This document shows positions 46,630-58,940 of a DNA stretch of 64,000 nt, one piece after another. The notes under the pieces are model-generated. The model did no database searches. It was given only the letters and a program-made list of their open reading frames with translations, and was not told where the DNA came from. Numbering within the stretch: the first letter of the stretch is position 1; each line of letters begins with the position of its first letter. Location of the stretch: the NCBI RefSeq assembly GCF_039535115.1, contig NZ_BAAAWO010000001.1, forward strand, positions 3,968,001-4,032,000. Direction: 5' to 3'. Both the position numbers and the translations under genes were made by a program. The stretch is from Paeniglutamicibacter sulfureus (GTDB lineage: Bacteria; Actinomycetota; Actinomycetes; Actinomycetales; Micrococcaceae).

Positions 46630-47523
46630 TCAGCCAAAGATCCCGCTCTTCATGATGTTGATGGCCGCCGGCCCCAGGATCACGATGAACAGCGTCGGGA
46701 AAATGAAAACCAAAAGCGGAAACAGGATCTTGACCGGCAACTTCATCGCCGTTTCCTCGGCCCGCTGCCGGCGCTTGATGCGCATTTGGCCCGCCTGCGT
46801 CCGCAACACCCTTGCGATGCCAATCCCGTACTTGTCTGCCTGGGCTACCGCCCGGACGAAGGACTTGAGGTCCGCAACGGAGGAGCGGTCGGCCATCGCG
46901 GCGTAGGCTTCCCTGCGCGAACGACCCACCTGCATCTCCTGGAGTGTGCGTCCCATTTCCTCCGCCAGAGGACCCTGTCCTCCCGCGGCCACACGTGCCA
47001 TGGCGGATTCCAGACCCAGCCCCGCCTCAACAGAGATCAGCAGTTGGTCCAGCGTGTTGGGCAGCTCCAACTGGATCGCCTGCTGGCGCTTGATGCCGTT
47101 GTTGTAGACCAGAAGGTCCGGCAGGAAATAACCGAATGCCGTCAGGGCCACGCCGAGAACGAATATGCCCGTTCCCGGGTTGGACGAAAACAGGAGGACA
47201 CCCATCAGGGCACCGCCCAGCGCCAACAACGGCTTCATCATCAACACGCGATCCAACGGCCACGATGCCGTCCGGCCGGCCATGGCCAGCATGCGGTCCA
47301 GTTTCGCCGCGTAGCTGCCGGGTGTCAGACGCCGGGCCAGTGCCGCGAATTCGTTGTCGCCGCTGCTTTTGATTTCTTCGCCGGTTGCCACTGCGGACCT
47401 CGAAAGGTTTTGCCGCACCAGCACCAGTTGGTTGCGGTCCACCGAGACGAATCCCCACACGATGAACGAGAGCGGCAGCACCACCAGCGCTATGGATATC
47501 CATCCGATGGCTGTTATTCCCAT
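46630..47523 (-). CDS. tadC: Tad pilus inner-membrane platform protein TadC
   Basis: A GspF-type (T2SSF) membrane protein of 297 residues that with TadB forms the platform for the Flp pilus motor. N-terminal helix ITAIGWISIALVVLPLSFIVWG, a middle pair of helices (KPLLALGGALMGVLLF, FVLGVALTAFGYFLPDLLVY), the T2SSF core ELPNTLDQLLISVEAGLGLESAMARVA, and a C-terminal helix ILFPLLVFIFPTLFIVILG. Last gene of the locus; 10 bases downstream of tadB. Confidence 0.92.
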   Translation of the reverse strand: MGITAIGWISIALVVLPLSFIVWGFVSVDRNQLVLVRQNLSRSAVATGEEIKSSGDNEFAALARRLTPGSYAAKLDRMLAMAGRTASWPLDRVLMMKPLLALGGALMGVLLFSSNPGTGIFVLGVALTAFGYFLPDLLVYNNGIKRQQAIQLELPNTLDQLLISVEAGLGLESAMARVAAGGQGPLAEEMGRTLQEMQVGRSRREAYAAMADRSSVADLKSFVRAVAQADKYGIGIARVLRTQAGQMRIKRRQRAEETAMKLPVKILFPLLVFIFPTLFIVILGPAAINIMKSGIFG

Positions 47524-47533
47524 GGTCTTCCCC

Positions 47534-48483
47534 CTAGAACTTGATCTTGACCATGCGGCTCATCCAGAAGGAGCCGATCGCCATCATGATGCCACCCACC
47601 ACGAGCATGCCGATGCCCAGTGGATGGCTGAATAGTGTCCCGATGTAGCCCGGATTCATAAGGAACAACAGGCCGCTGATCCCGAACGGCAGTCCCACCA
47701 GGATGTACGCCGAGAACTTGCCCTCAGCGGACAGGGCCCTCACCTGTCCCTTGATTTGGGAACGCTCGCGGATCGTCTCGCCGACCTGGTCCAACACCAC
47801 GGCCAGGTCTCCGCCGACCTCGCGGTTGATCTGGATCGCCCCGGCCACCCAGGAGAAGTCCTCAGACCTCATGCGCACCGCGGTCTCCAACATCGTCTGT
47901 TCGGCGTCGCGCCCCACCCGTGACTCATTGACGATTCGGCCCAATTCCTCGGCCATCGGCGAATCGAACTCCTGTGCTGCGCCGTCGAGGGCGCGCAACA
48001 CCGAGTGTCCCGCACGCAGGCTGCCGGAGATGGTCATGATCATGTCCGGCAGTTGGTCTTCGAATTTGGTCCTACGTCGTTCTGCGCGTATTTGCAGGAA
48101 AGCCCAGGCGCCGGCCGGGATAAGTACTGCAAGGAGCACGGCGAGACCGGCTCCGCCCAGGAGCAGGCCGAGCACGCCGGCGGCCAGGGCCGCGGACCCT
48201 ACGAGGACCAGGAATTCCGCCGGATCCTGTTTGACGCCCGCGGCCTGCAGCGCGCCCCGTCCAAAGGGCCCGCCCGCGCTTGTGGTCGCGTTGCGCTCCA
48301 CGGCCCTGACCGTGGCACCGCTGAAGCGGCTGAGCAGGGACGGCGACTGAAGGGCCGCCTCGCCCATCCGGCGTCGTTCGATGGGCACCTCGGCGCTGAC
48401 GGGCCTCAGCACCACCAACAACAGCAACAACATGGCGGTGAGCCCAGCGAGTAGACCGGCTGCGAGCAGGATCCCCTCCATGG

Positions 48484-48487
<4 letters not shown>
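47534..48487 (-). CDS. tadB: Tad pilus inner-membrane platform protein TadB
   Basis: The partner T2SSF protein, about 317 residues. N-terminal helix GILLAAGLLAGLTAMLLLLLVVL, central helix pair near 100-140, core DQLPDMIMTISGSLRAGHSVLRALDGAAQEF and a C-terminal pair with GLLFLMNPGYIGTLFSHPLGIGML. The GTG start at 48487 overlaps the tadA stop (GTGA) with AAGGG six bases upstream; an ATG at 48481 is an alternative. Co-translated with the ATPase. Confidence 0.92.
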
Positions 48488-50057
<1,570 letters not shown>

Positions 50058-50061
<4 letters not shown>

Positions 50062-51254
50062 CGGACCACTTCCCTGCGGTGGATCTTGCGGTTGCTGGCC
50101 GATTGGTCGGCGTCGAAGCGGCGCGCAAGCTTCATAAGTCCGCGTGCCGCGGCATCGTGAGAGTGGTCGGTCAGCAACGGCGTCCCCTTGTTGGTGCTGA
50201 GCGGGACGGCGCGGGACCGGGGGACCACGGCGTCGACCGGGACCCCGATGGAGGCCTCGACGTCCTGGATCGTGAGGCCGCTGCGACGGTCCGCGAAGTT
50301 CAGCACCACGTGGCGCCCCTGTGGGATGAGCTGGAGCTCGCGCAGGACGCCGAACCCCGTGTTCAGCCCGCGGATGCTGGGCACGTCCATGCCGCACACC
50401 CACACGGCGTCGGTGGCCTGTTCGAGCGCCGCTAGCAGGTGTTCGCCGAGGCCGGGTGCCGTGTCCAGGACCACGTACCGAAACTCGGCCGCGAGCTGGT
50501 TGATCAGCACGGCGACCTGTTCCGGGGTGATGAGGTCCGCGTCGGCCGGGCTCTTGGGCCCGCATAGCGCGTAGACACCTGTGTCGTCGACCGTCAGGAA
50601 GGCCTTGAGGACCATTGAGTCCTGGACGGCTGAGCCGAAGACGGCGTCGGTGATGGTGTGCTCGGGATCCACGTTAAGGGCGCCGGCGACGTCGCCGAAC
50701 TGCAGGTCCAGGTCCACGATCACCACCCCCATCGGGGCGGTCTTCGCCAGCCCGACGGCAAGGTTGGTCGCCACCGTGGTCTTGCCCACGCCGCCCTTGG
50801 GCGACATGACCGCGACTACGCGACCCCGGCGCCGTTCATTGGAACCGCCGTCGCCGGACTGGCGCCGCCGCCCGTCAGTGGACAGGCAGGCGCGCTCCAG
50901 GAGCACGCGCAGGGTGGCGGGGTCGGCATCGGGTTCCGTGATGTCCCGGACACCGGCACGCATGGCAAGCATGACCAGCTGCGGATCCGCGCCGGCGGTG
51001 AGCACCACGGAGATATCGGGGTTCAGCAGGTCCAACGCGGTGGCCAGTCGGAGGGCGGCCTCACGGTCAGTGTCCGGGCCCAGGAGGACGACGTCGGTCG
51101 TCTCGCCGATGCTGCGAGCGAGCAGATCGTGCGGCGAGAGGTTGGCGGCCCCGGCTGGGATGCGCTGGACGGCGCCGGGCATGGCACCCTTGACGGCGGC
51201 CAGGACGCGGCGTTCGAACTCGACGGAGTCTGTCAGGAGCAGGAAGCGGCTCAT
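50058..51254 (-). CDS. Pilus assembly ATPase CpaE/TadZ-like (ParA/MinD family)
   Basis: A 398-residue protein with an N-terminal receiver-like domain (about 1-130, LLLTDSVEFERRVLAAVKG; lacks a clear phospho-Asp triad, pseudo-receiver) and a MinD-like ATPase domain. The deviant Walker A SPKGGVGKTTVATNLA begins near residue 148, and VDLDLQFGDVAGALN and LDTAPGLGEHLLAALEQ follow. TadZ/CpaE proteins position the pilus apparatus. ATG 51254 overlaps the cpaB stop, and the gene stop overlaps tadA, so all are translationally coupled. Confidence 0.9.
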
Positions 51255-51994
51255 TTCAGCACCTGGTTGATTTCCCAGACGCGGGTGTCGCCCTTGTCGG
51301 TGTCCTCGTTCTGCTTGGTCAGCCAGACCAGGCCGAACTCGCGGGTGTGGATGATCTTGGCCGCCTGGGCGGAGTCGACGCCGAAGGTGACATAGGCCGA
51401 ACCGACCGGCAGCGCCGCAGCTCCCTCGGCGGTGCTTTCCGCCTCGCCTGCCGCGATCTGGATGGCGGTGACCAAGACCTGCTCGTCGAGGAGCTTGGTG
51501 ATCTCGACTTCGTCGGCGTCCTTGTCGTTCTTTTCCTTGACCGTGAAGCTGCCAAAGACGCCCACGGTGTCCCCGGCGCGGAGGTTGCCGCCGGCCACGC
51601 GCTCGGGCTCCAGAAGGACGGTGATCTCCTGTTTTCCTTTGGGGACCTCGACGGTCCCGGGGGTGAGGAGCGAATCCTCTGCGATGAGTTTGGCCGCCAG
51701 GAGTTGCTCGCCAGCGGTGACCGCTTGCGCCAAAATCTTGCCGTCCTGGTCCGCGAGCGTGTCCAGCGCATCGTTCGGCACGGCGACTGCCGGCAGGCTC
51801 TGCTCCTTGAATGCCGTGGTCAATTCTGCGACCGGGGTGCCGGCCGGCACGTCGCGCGTGGCGACCAGCACCTTCACGGGATCGAGCGACGATTGTGCGC
51901 GGGCGTCCGCGCCTTGCACATAGGTGAGGAGTAGAACCGTACCGACGATTGCCAGTATCAGTGCTGCTATGCCCCCAAGCAGCCGTGTCTTCAT
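51251..51994 (-). CDS. Flp pilus assembly protein CpaB/RcpC-like (SAF domain)
   Basis: A 247-residue protein with one N-terminal membrane helix (LLGGIAALILAIVGTVLLLTYV) and an extracytoplasmic SAF domain containing VLVATRDVPAGTPVAELTTAFKEQ and LLAAKLIAEDSL. CpaB proteins are stable components of the pilus assembly site, associated with the outer part of the channel. In this secretin-free actinobacterium it probably helps passage through the wall. The ATG lies ~70 bases from the preceding tadG-like gene, and its stop overlaps the cpaE start. Confidence 0.88.
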   Translation of the reverse strand: MKTRLLGGIAALILAIVGTVLLLTYVQGADARAQSSLDPVKVLVATRDVPAGTPVAELTTAFKEQSLPAVAVPNDALDTLADQDGKILAQAVTAGEQLLAAKLIAEDSLLTPGTVEVPKGKQEITVLLEPERVAGGNLRAGDTVGVFGSFTVKEKNDKDADEVEITKLLDEQVLVTAIQIAAGEAESTAEGAAALPVGSAYVTFGVDSAQAAKIIHTREFGLVWLTKQNEDTDKGDTRVWEINQVLK

Positions 51995-52061
51995 TGTGTG
52001 CCCCCAAGGCTTGAAATGGCTATTGCGTAGTTCGGTTTAGCTAACTGTCGGTGACGAGTAG

Positions 52062-53111
52062 CTACTCGCTGAGCGATGGCGGCCGTGTGACGCCGAGATC
52101 CGTTCCGCCCCCGCCCGTTAGCTCGTCCTCATCCAATAAGCGAACGAATTCCCCGTATATACCCCGGCACGGGTCTGAGCAACCCGGGTACGAACTTAGT
52201 TCGAAATTTTCAGATTCCTTGCTGCCACCGGAGAACTTCCAAGCGTAGATACGAAATGCGGCGATCCCCTGGATCGTGAACTTGCCACCGCCAGTACCTG
52301 TGACTTTAGAAAAAATGGGAAAGTAGACCTCTGCGTAGCCATTGGCCTTTGCTTCAATGACCCAGTCATCCAGTTTCGTTTTGCACTCGGTGCTCGGAGT
52401 GCCCGGAATGGAGCTGCCTTCCGAGCCGTCATAAATAGTTTTGACTGTCAGGTCTAGCGTCAGCACGCACGCTCCGTCTAATGTACCTGAGACGTCCGTC
52501 GTAGGATCCAGGTATCCCCAACCGCCTGGAACGGGGTTTGCTGCGTGATAGTTTGAACTGCAGGGGAGCTGATCAGCTTGGTCCTTGTATTTGAGCCACG
52601 ACTTCCCGGACGAGGCAGCATTTGTTGCGATGAATTCGTGCAGAGCGCATTCCGAGAACGCCAACGGAAATGCAAACGTGCCTCCCATGGGCCCTCCCCA
52701 AGTCGCGATCGAAGTAGCGTTCACGAGTGTCTCGTCGAAGCCCCATATATTGGCAAACCAGAGGCCGACAGAGTCATTCTCGGGGATCTCGTCGGCAGTA
52801 GTCATGACGGATACCTGTCCCGGTATCACGTTTGCGTACTCAACGCCGCTGCTTCCCTCATTGGCGCTCAAGCCCGCGATTTCTTCGGCCGTGCCGACTG
52901 GATCCTCGCAATCGGCCGACCTCATATCGGTAGCGCACGCATTCGCAATGCTTAACGCTGCGTTGTCGGCTCCAGTCTGGAGTTGGGCCTTTTCCCAATA
53001 GAGCCGCCCGACGTCGATTGAGATCGCTGCGAATCCGAGAAGCGCAATCATCATGAAGGCAACAACGACGGACACGGCACCGCCTTCGTTGGACTCCGTC
53101 ATCCTCCGCAT
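52062..53111 (-). CDS. Tad pilus-associated minor pseudopilin/TadG-like protein
   Basis: 349 residues. An N-terminal helix near residues 10-35 (EGGAVSVVVAFMMIALLGFAAISIDVGRLYWEKAQLQTGADNAALSIA) is the TadE/G-like signature (PF13400 type). It is followed by a long extracytoplasmic domain of unknown fold with several cysteines (C-A-T-D-M-R...DC, SECALHEF, LPCSS, GACVL, STECKTK, PGCSDPC). It ends in a Gly-rich tail. ATG 53111 has AAGGAG seven bases upstream and overlaps the tadE stop by 13 bases. Codon use is visibly less GC-biased than the ATPase genes downstream, so this surface-exposed part may evolve fast or be acquired. Confidence 0.8.
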   Translation of the reverse strand: MRRMTESNEGGAVSVVVAFMMIALLGFAAISIDVGRLYWEKAQLQTGADNAALSIANACATDMRSADCEDPVGTAEEIAGLSANEGSSGVEYANVIPGQVSVMTTADEIPENDSVGLWFANIWGFDETLVNATSIATWGGPMGGTFAFPLAFSECALHEFIATNAASSGKSWLKYKDQADQLPCSSNYHAANPVPGGWGYLDPTTDVSGTLDGACVLTLDLTVKTIYDGSEGSSIPGTPSTECKTKLDDWVIEAKANGYAEVYFPIFSKVTGTGGGKFTIQGIAAFRIYAWKFSGGSKESENFELSSYPGCSDPCRGIYGEFVRLLDEDELTGGGGTDLGVTRPPSLSE

Positions 53112-53491
53112 CGCATTGCTCCTTGTCCCCAGAGCGTGTCCCGATCTGTGAGAAAGCCGAACCAACCGCTCAGGGATTCGTATGGGACCGAAACAACGAC
53201 GACAACTGTTGAGCCCTCAATGCAAGCGCCGGTCGCCTGAGATGACGAAGCTGTCACCCCGGCGACGGATGGAGCTGCAAGCTGAACTGCGTCGGTCAGG
53301 TTGAAGCCCGCCTCGCCGTGGTGGATTGCGTAGGCGCGCGCGCCCTCACGTGCTGCCTGAGTGAGTGAAATTTGTTGGTTAAACAGAAAGCCCAACTCCG
53401 CGATGCCCAGGAGGATAGCTATCAGAACGGGAAGTACGAGAGCGAACTCCACGGCGGAAGCACCTTTGGAATCCATGAGTCGATGTCGCAT
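53099..53491 (-). CDS. TadE-family pseudopilin
   Basis: A 130-residue minor pilin. The N-terminal segment SKGASAVEFALVLPVLIAILLGIAELGFLF is the TadE signature (short basic leader, G-A-S-A-V-E-F, then a hydrophobic helix). The remainder is a small extracytoplasmic domain with two Cys. AAGGAT lies upstream of ATG 53491. The reading frame ends inside the start region of the tadG-like gene. About 184 bases separate it from flp. Confidence 0.88.
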   Translation of the reverse strand: MRHRLMDSKGASAVEFALVLPVLIAILLGIAELGFLFNQQISLTQAAREGARAYAIHHGEAGFNLTDAVQLAAPSVAGVTASSSQATGACIEGSTVVVVVSVPYESLSGWFGFLTDRDTLWGQGAMRCGG

Positions 53492-53675
53492 CTTGCGATC
53501 CTTGAGTAGAAATTACTGGCTGTGATCACTCGGTGTGCTTTCCGTCGTCAATTGGCCGCTGGCGGCATTTCGACAGTTGTTGCTTGACGGAGGCAGCGCT
53601 GACGACGGCTGTACCGCCGTTACTGTGCGTGGAGGGCGAGCGCTAGATGCACTCGCCCCCACGTCGCAGCACGGC

Positions 53676-53882
53676 TTACGGAATGGTGGGGATTTTATCC
53701 TTGACATCCTCGAAGAGGCCGCTCAGTCCAGTGCCGAGAAGCGTGACCATGCCGATGATGGCGACAGCGATCAGCGCGACCATGATGCCGTACTCGACGG
53801 CTGTGGCGCCCTTCTCCTCGCGGCGTAGCTTACCCGCGACGGTGGACAGGCCAATGTAGATGTTTGCGAACAAGGTGTTCAT
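53676..53882 (-). CDS. Flp/Fap-type major pilin
   Basis: A 68-residue class IVb prepilin. The leader ends REEKG and the processed form would begin A-T-A-V-E-Y, with the conserved E at +5 and Y at +6, then a hydrophobic helix (GIMVALIAVAIIGMVTLLGTG). The first gene of the tad locus in transcription order. The long upstream region (53883-54901) should contain its promoter. The prepilin peptidase needed for cleavage is not encoded nearby. Confidence 0.92.
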   Translation of the reverse strand: MNTLFANIYIGLSTVAGKLRREEKGATAVEYGIMVALIAVAIIGMVTLLGTGLSGLFEDVKDKIPTIP

Positions 53883-54001
53883 GATGAAACTCCATTTTCT
53901 GCGTCAAGAAGGTGCGAAATTCTTTCGCCCCCCAGCGAATCATTCTTGATGAGAAATTATTGGAGGAATGAAGTGGTCCCCAAGAGAAACTAGACCCCAT
54001 T

Positions 54002-54055
54002 AGATGCCAATTACATTTGTAATCCCCCCAGGCGGTTCCCCAACCACTGGCATCT
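54002..54055. repeat. Inverted repeat upstream of flp
   Basis: AGATGCCA (54002-54009) is the reverse complement of TGGCATCT (54048-54055). A TTACATTTGTAA palindrome lies inside. It is 120 bases upstream of flp, so it could be a regulator site or leader structure. Confidence 0.35.
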
Positions 54056-54521
54056 GATTTGGAGCTTAGGAGAGTTTTTTGAACTTGTAAAGAGCTCGCG
54101 AGTAGAGAGTTCGGCGAGACTCTTCAAAAGTGCTCGCGAAATAGGTCATTGCCTCATTTAGGAAATGCTCGCAAAGCCCTACCCGGCTGCAGGGCGCTTT
54201 GGTGTGCTTGGACGATGGTATACGGGGGGACGATGGGCGCGCGCAACGAGATTAGAATGACGAAAGCCCTGGCGTATTCCAATGCCTCGAAAAGGAACGA
54301 GAAGTTATTTTTTTGACCGCCTCGTGACTGAGATCGGGTGGCCACCGGCCAACCCCGCCGGCAGCTGGGCCACCCCCTCAAACGCAAGGGGCGGGCCGCC
54401 CCGGCACCTCGCGAGTCACGGGCACGCACCTACGGCCATGACACCGTCACTAAACTTCTGCGCTGGGAATGGCTCGTTCCGGCAGGATGACATAGTGCGC
54501 TTGAATATCCGGCAACAGTGT

Positions 54522-54554
54522 TTGAACAAGCGAATCTTGATTCGAATTGTTCAA
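54522..54554. repeat. Imperfect inverted repeat
   Basis: TTGAACAA-g-CGAATC and GATTCG-aa-TTGTTCAA flank a TT loop. It could be a transcript end or an operator, with no adjacent gene to decide. Confidence 0.35.
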
Positions 54555-54901
54555 GGGCTGGGAATACCCCTTGCCCACCGTTCGTGCAGGTGGGGCGGCG
54601 GGGCGGCTTGAATCAACCAACTACTGCCCTCAGTGGTTTAGGCGCGGCAAATAAACTCCAAGGATTTTCGTCGCTTTCACCACCCGGTGCAACCGCAAAC
54701 CAAACGCGAGAGGTCTTTTCGGCATGGAACACCTCCCGCGGGTGTGATAGGCGCACGACGCGAGGTCACGAGGATTGCCAGGCGTCCGTGATCGCTTAAT
54801 TCCGACAGACCTGACTCTGGTCGGAAATGAACCCGTGGAGCATACTTGAGGGGCAGGAAAACCCACACACACACACACCGGACATTGGAAGGCGTGCGGA
54901 C

Positions 54902-55258
54902 ATGGTTGGCTCATGGCAAGCATTGGTAATTGACTGCGAAAACCCCGACACCTTGGCCAGTTTCTATGAGGCACTGCTGGGGATGGTTCGAGTTGAAAAC
55001 GACGACGATTGGGTGGGCATCGGCGATGCGCCGGATCGCCCGGCCATAGCCTTCCAGCGTGTGGATCCATACGTCGCACCGGAGTGGCCTGGGCATCTTC
55101 ATCCGCAGCAGGCCCACATTGACGTCAGGGTCAAGGACCTTGACCTGGCCGAAACCGAAGTTCTGTCCATGGGTGCAACGTCCATGGGATATGGCTCGAA
55201 GACTTACCGTGTCTACCTTGATCCGCAGAAGCATCCGTTTTGCTTGGTCAGCTGGTGA
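54902..55258 (+). CDS. VOC-family (glyoxalase-like) protein
   Basis: A 118-residue single-domain VOC/glyoxalase-like protein. Typical elements: W-Q-A-L-V-I-D-C-E-N-P-D-T-L-A-S-F-Y near the N-terminus, AHIDVRVKDLDLAETEVLSMGAT in the middle, and the C-terminal YRVYLDPQKHPFCLVSW. These proteins bind metals and act as lyases, dioxygenases or antibiotic-binding proteins; substrate unknown. The ATG 54902 has GGAAGG nine bases upstream. Neighbouring sequence on both sides is gene-poor. Confidence 0.82.
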   Translation: MVGSWQALVIDCENPDTLASFYEALLGMVRVENDDDWVGIGDAPDRPAIAFQRVDPYVAPEWPGHLHPQQAHIDVRVKDLDLAETEVLSMGATSMGYGSKTYRVYLDPQKHPFCLVSW

Positions 55259-55500
55259 CTGCCAGCGTTTTGGACAGGCTTTGCCCGGTATCGGGGTAGC
55301 CCTTCACCGGTGTTCGGGTAAAAAAGTTGAGAGGTGTTTCACTGGATGAGGCTACGCCCAAATTTTTCAGTAGCTTCACGCGGGAATGCCCTGTCAAACG
55401 CAGGTCCAAGTCGGCGCGGATGTCATCCAGGATCGACTCGATGACCTCGAGATTTTCTCCCGGCACAAGGCGAATGGTTGCATTTGGGCTGCTCGTTCTT
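55248..55500 (-). pseudogene. Possible remnant of a minus-strand gene
   Basis: From about 55500 down to the stop at 55248, the minus strand has codon use like real genes. The stretch includes VPGENLEVIESILDDIRADLDLRLTGHSRVKLLKNLG, with G/C-rich third positions and helical character. Upstream the frame becomes Arg/Ser/Pro-rich and unconvincing, and no good start is seen, so the 5' part may be lost or shifted in frame. I do not recognise the product. It overlaps the end of the VOC gene by 11 bases. Confidence 0.25.
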
Positions 55501-55872
55501 CGCGATCCAAGGAGGTAGCGCCACGGAACGTGCTGGCCGCTACGGCTGCGAATGCCCTGCTCGCTCTCGTCAACTTGTGAACCTTCCTGGTCCGCCCGTC
55601 CCGTTGCGCCCTCGTGCCTTGCTGATGCGTGCGGTCGTTGTACGGACCGGTGCGGAAAATCGTTGGGATTCACGGTACCGGGGGTGGGGAACGCCCAGGA
55701 CGCAGTGCCCGGCACGTCCTTGCTCCAAACGGGGCGCCAAACACGCGATCGGCAAGGCCCGGGTCGTCCCCTCGATCCTGCACGTGCGGCCCAGGTATTG
55801 GTCAATTAAGCTGACAAGCGTAATTCGTGCCCGGATTCGGTCCTGCCGCTGCGTGTTTGAGAGAATATAACC
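55501..55872. other. Gene-poor interval
   Basis: About 370 bases with no supported gene. It separates the possible gene remnant from the conserved block starting at 55873. Confidence 0.35.
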
Positions 55873-56397
55873 ATGGAACCCCTCGGTAGTAGCTCGGCCC
55901 GCGCGCAGGGCAAAAAAATCACCATCAACGCCTCGACCCTCTCCTTCGCCGTCATGGTCACCATCTTCTTGGTGGCAGTCGTCTTCGCAGCGAACCAGAA
56001 CGATGTCATCGGCTGGCTCGTTGTGGTGATTTCCTTGGGTTGGCTCCTGCTGTCGGCGTTCCTGGTCCTTGGACTCAAGCGGGGTGCGGCGAAGATGAGT
56101 ACCCAGCTGAAGGCCGCCACGGCGGCAGCCGCCACCCGCGGCCAGGGAGGTCCAAGCACCAGCCCCGTGGTCATGGACGAGGCAACGCGGAATCGCGACC
56201 TGAAGCTTGACCACTCCTTCAAGATCATTCAGGTGCAGGTCGGTGTGGTGAACGAGTACCGGGCGCAGGGCGGCGAGGATGCCAAAGGCATGGTTGACCG
56301 CGCCCTGGAAACCATTGAGATCACCGCTTCCAACGCCCGTGACATGATGAAGCCGTCGGGCCGCGGAGAGCCCATGACGGGCGAGGTCATCGACTAA
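55873..56397 (+). CDS. Hypothetical two-helix membrane protein
   Basis: A 174-residue protein with two adjacent membrane helices (LSFAVMVTIFLVAVVFAAN at 23-41 and VIGWLVVVISLGWLLLSAFLVLGL at 45-68). A soluble, mostly helical C-terminal domain follows, with an Ala/Thr/Gly linker (80-100) and NRDLKLDHSFKIIQVQVGVVNEYRAQGGEDAKGMVDRALETIEITASNARDMMK. I do not recognise a named family. It lies 83 bases upstream of xth. Codon use is normal. Confidence 0.72.
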   Translation: MEPLGSSSARAQGKKITINASTLSFAVMVTIFLVAVVFAANQNDVIGWLVVVISLGWLLLSAFLVLGLKRGAAKMSTQLKAATAAAATRGQGGPSTSPVVMDEATRNRDLKLDHSFKIIQVQVGVVNEYRAQGGEDAKGMVDRALETIEITASNARDMMKPSGRGEPMTGEVID

Positions 56398-56480
56398 ATA
56401 TTCGGAGCCCTCGCCGGCACGGCGACACCCCGGCAATGCCGGGGACAACCCCTCGAACAAATATCGATAAGGTGGATGGC

Positions 56481-58380
<1,900 letters not shown>

Positions 58381-58382
58381 CA

Positions 58383-58940
58383 ATGGGCACCAATGCAGGG
58401 GAAACGACCGGCACCGACGTCGCGCATGCGACGGCCCTCGGGGTGGTCATTGAGATCCCTGCACCGCACGACGCAGCACTGCGCACGTGGCTCCGGCGCT
58501 ACGGCGGAGTGGCGGCAGCGGCCGTCGCCCCGCACATCACCCTGGTCTCCGGCTCCACCACCGACTGGGATTCCGCGGTGGAACATGTTCACAAGGTGGC
58601 TGCCCAGGCGGAGCCCTTCGAGGTCAGCGTGCGCGGGACCGGGACGTTTAGGCCCATCACCCCGGTGGTGTTCCTGAACGTGGAGAACGGCGCCGATTCG
58701 TGCAGTGAACTGCATGACGCGTTGGTTGACGGTCCCATGCGGCACGAGGTGGCCTACGGCTACCACCCGCACCTCACGATCGCCCACGAGGTCGAAGAGG
58801 CTGTCATGGACCTGGCCCAGGAAGAACTCAAGGGCGTATCCCTGAGCTTCACGGTCCAAAGGATTGGTCTCTTTGCCCTCGATGCCACCGGTGCCTGGTC
58901 GCTTCGTGAGGAGCTGGGTCTTGGCGGGCCGTCGAGCTAA
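58383..58940 (+). CDS. 2H phosphoesterase (2'-5' RNA ligase-like)
   Basis: A 185-residue protein with two H-x-T motifs, H51-I-T53 (APHITLVSG) and H130-L-T132 (YHPHLTIAHE), which define the 2H phosphoesterase fold. Possible substrates are 2',3'-cyclic or 2'-5' nucleotides from RNA or tRNA processing. Immediately downstream of trpS, so probably co-transcribed with xth-trpS. The first 17 residues are not conserved-looking. It overlaps the BrkB-like gene by 20 bases. Confidence 0.83.
   Translation: MGTNAGETTGTDVAHATALGVVIEIPAPHDAALRTWLRRYGGVAAAAVAPHITLVSGSTTDWDSAVEHVHKVAAQAEPFEVSVRGTGTFRPITPVVFLNVENGADSCSELHDALVDGPMRHEVAYGYHPHLTIAHEVEEAVMDLAQEELKGVSLSFTVQRIGLFALDATGAWSLREELGLGGPSS

Larger units (their letters stand above)
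53883..54901. other. Gene-poor 1-kb region upstream of flp
   Basis: About 1 kb of lower-GC DNA with no supported gene. It contains an inverted repeat AGATGCCA/TGGCATCT (54002-54009, 54048-54055), a small palindrome TTACA-TT-TGTAA (54011-54022), and three related direct repeats GCTCGCGA, GCTCGCGA, GCTCGCAA at 54094, 54132 and 54167. Also present are an imperfect 14-bp inverted repeat at 54522-54554 and a (CA)8 tract at about 54864-54879. Some short frames resemble nothing known. The flp promoter must lie at the left end. Confidence 0.45.

Noticed and set aside
53513..53707. Minus-strand frame between tadE and flp, considered as a missing tad gene
   Set aside because: It is Ser/Pro/Arg-rich, has no membrane segment and overlaps the end of flp; not a prepilin peptidase.
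54094..54174. Three GCTCGC repeats considered as a CRISPR-like array
   Set aside because: Repeats are only 8 bp, one is degenerate, and there are no cas genes.
54282..54611. Plus-strand frame of 109 codons considered as a transposase remnant
   Set aside because: No recognisable transposase motif or flanking target duplication.
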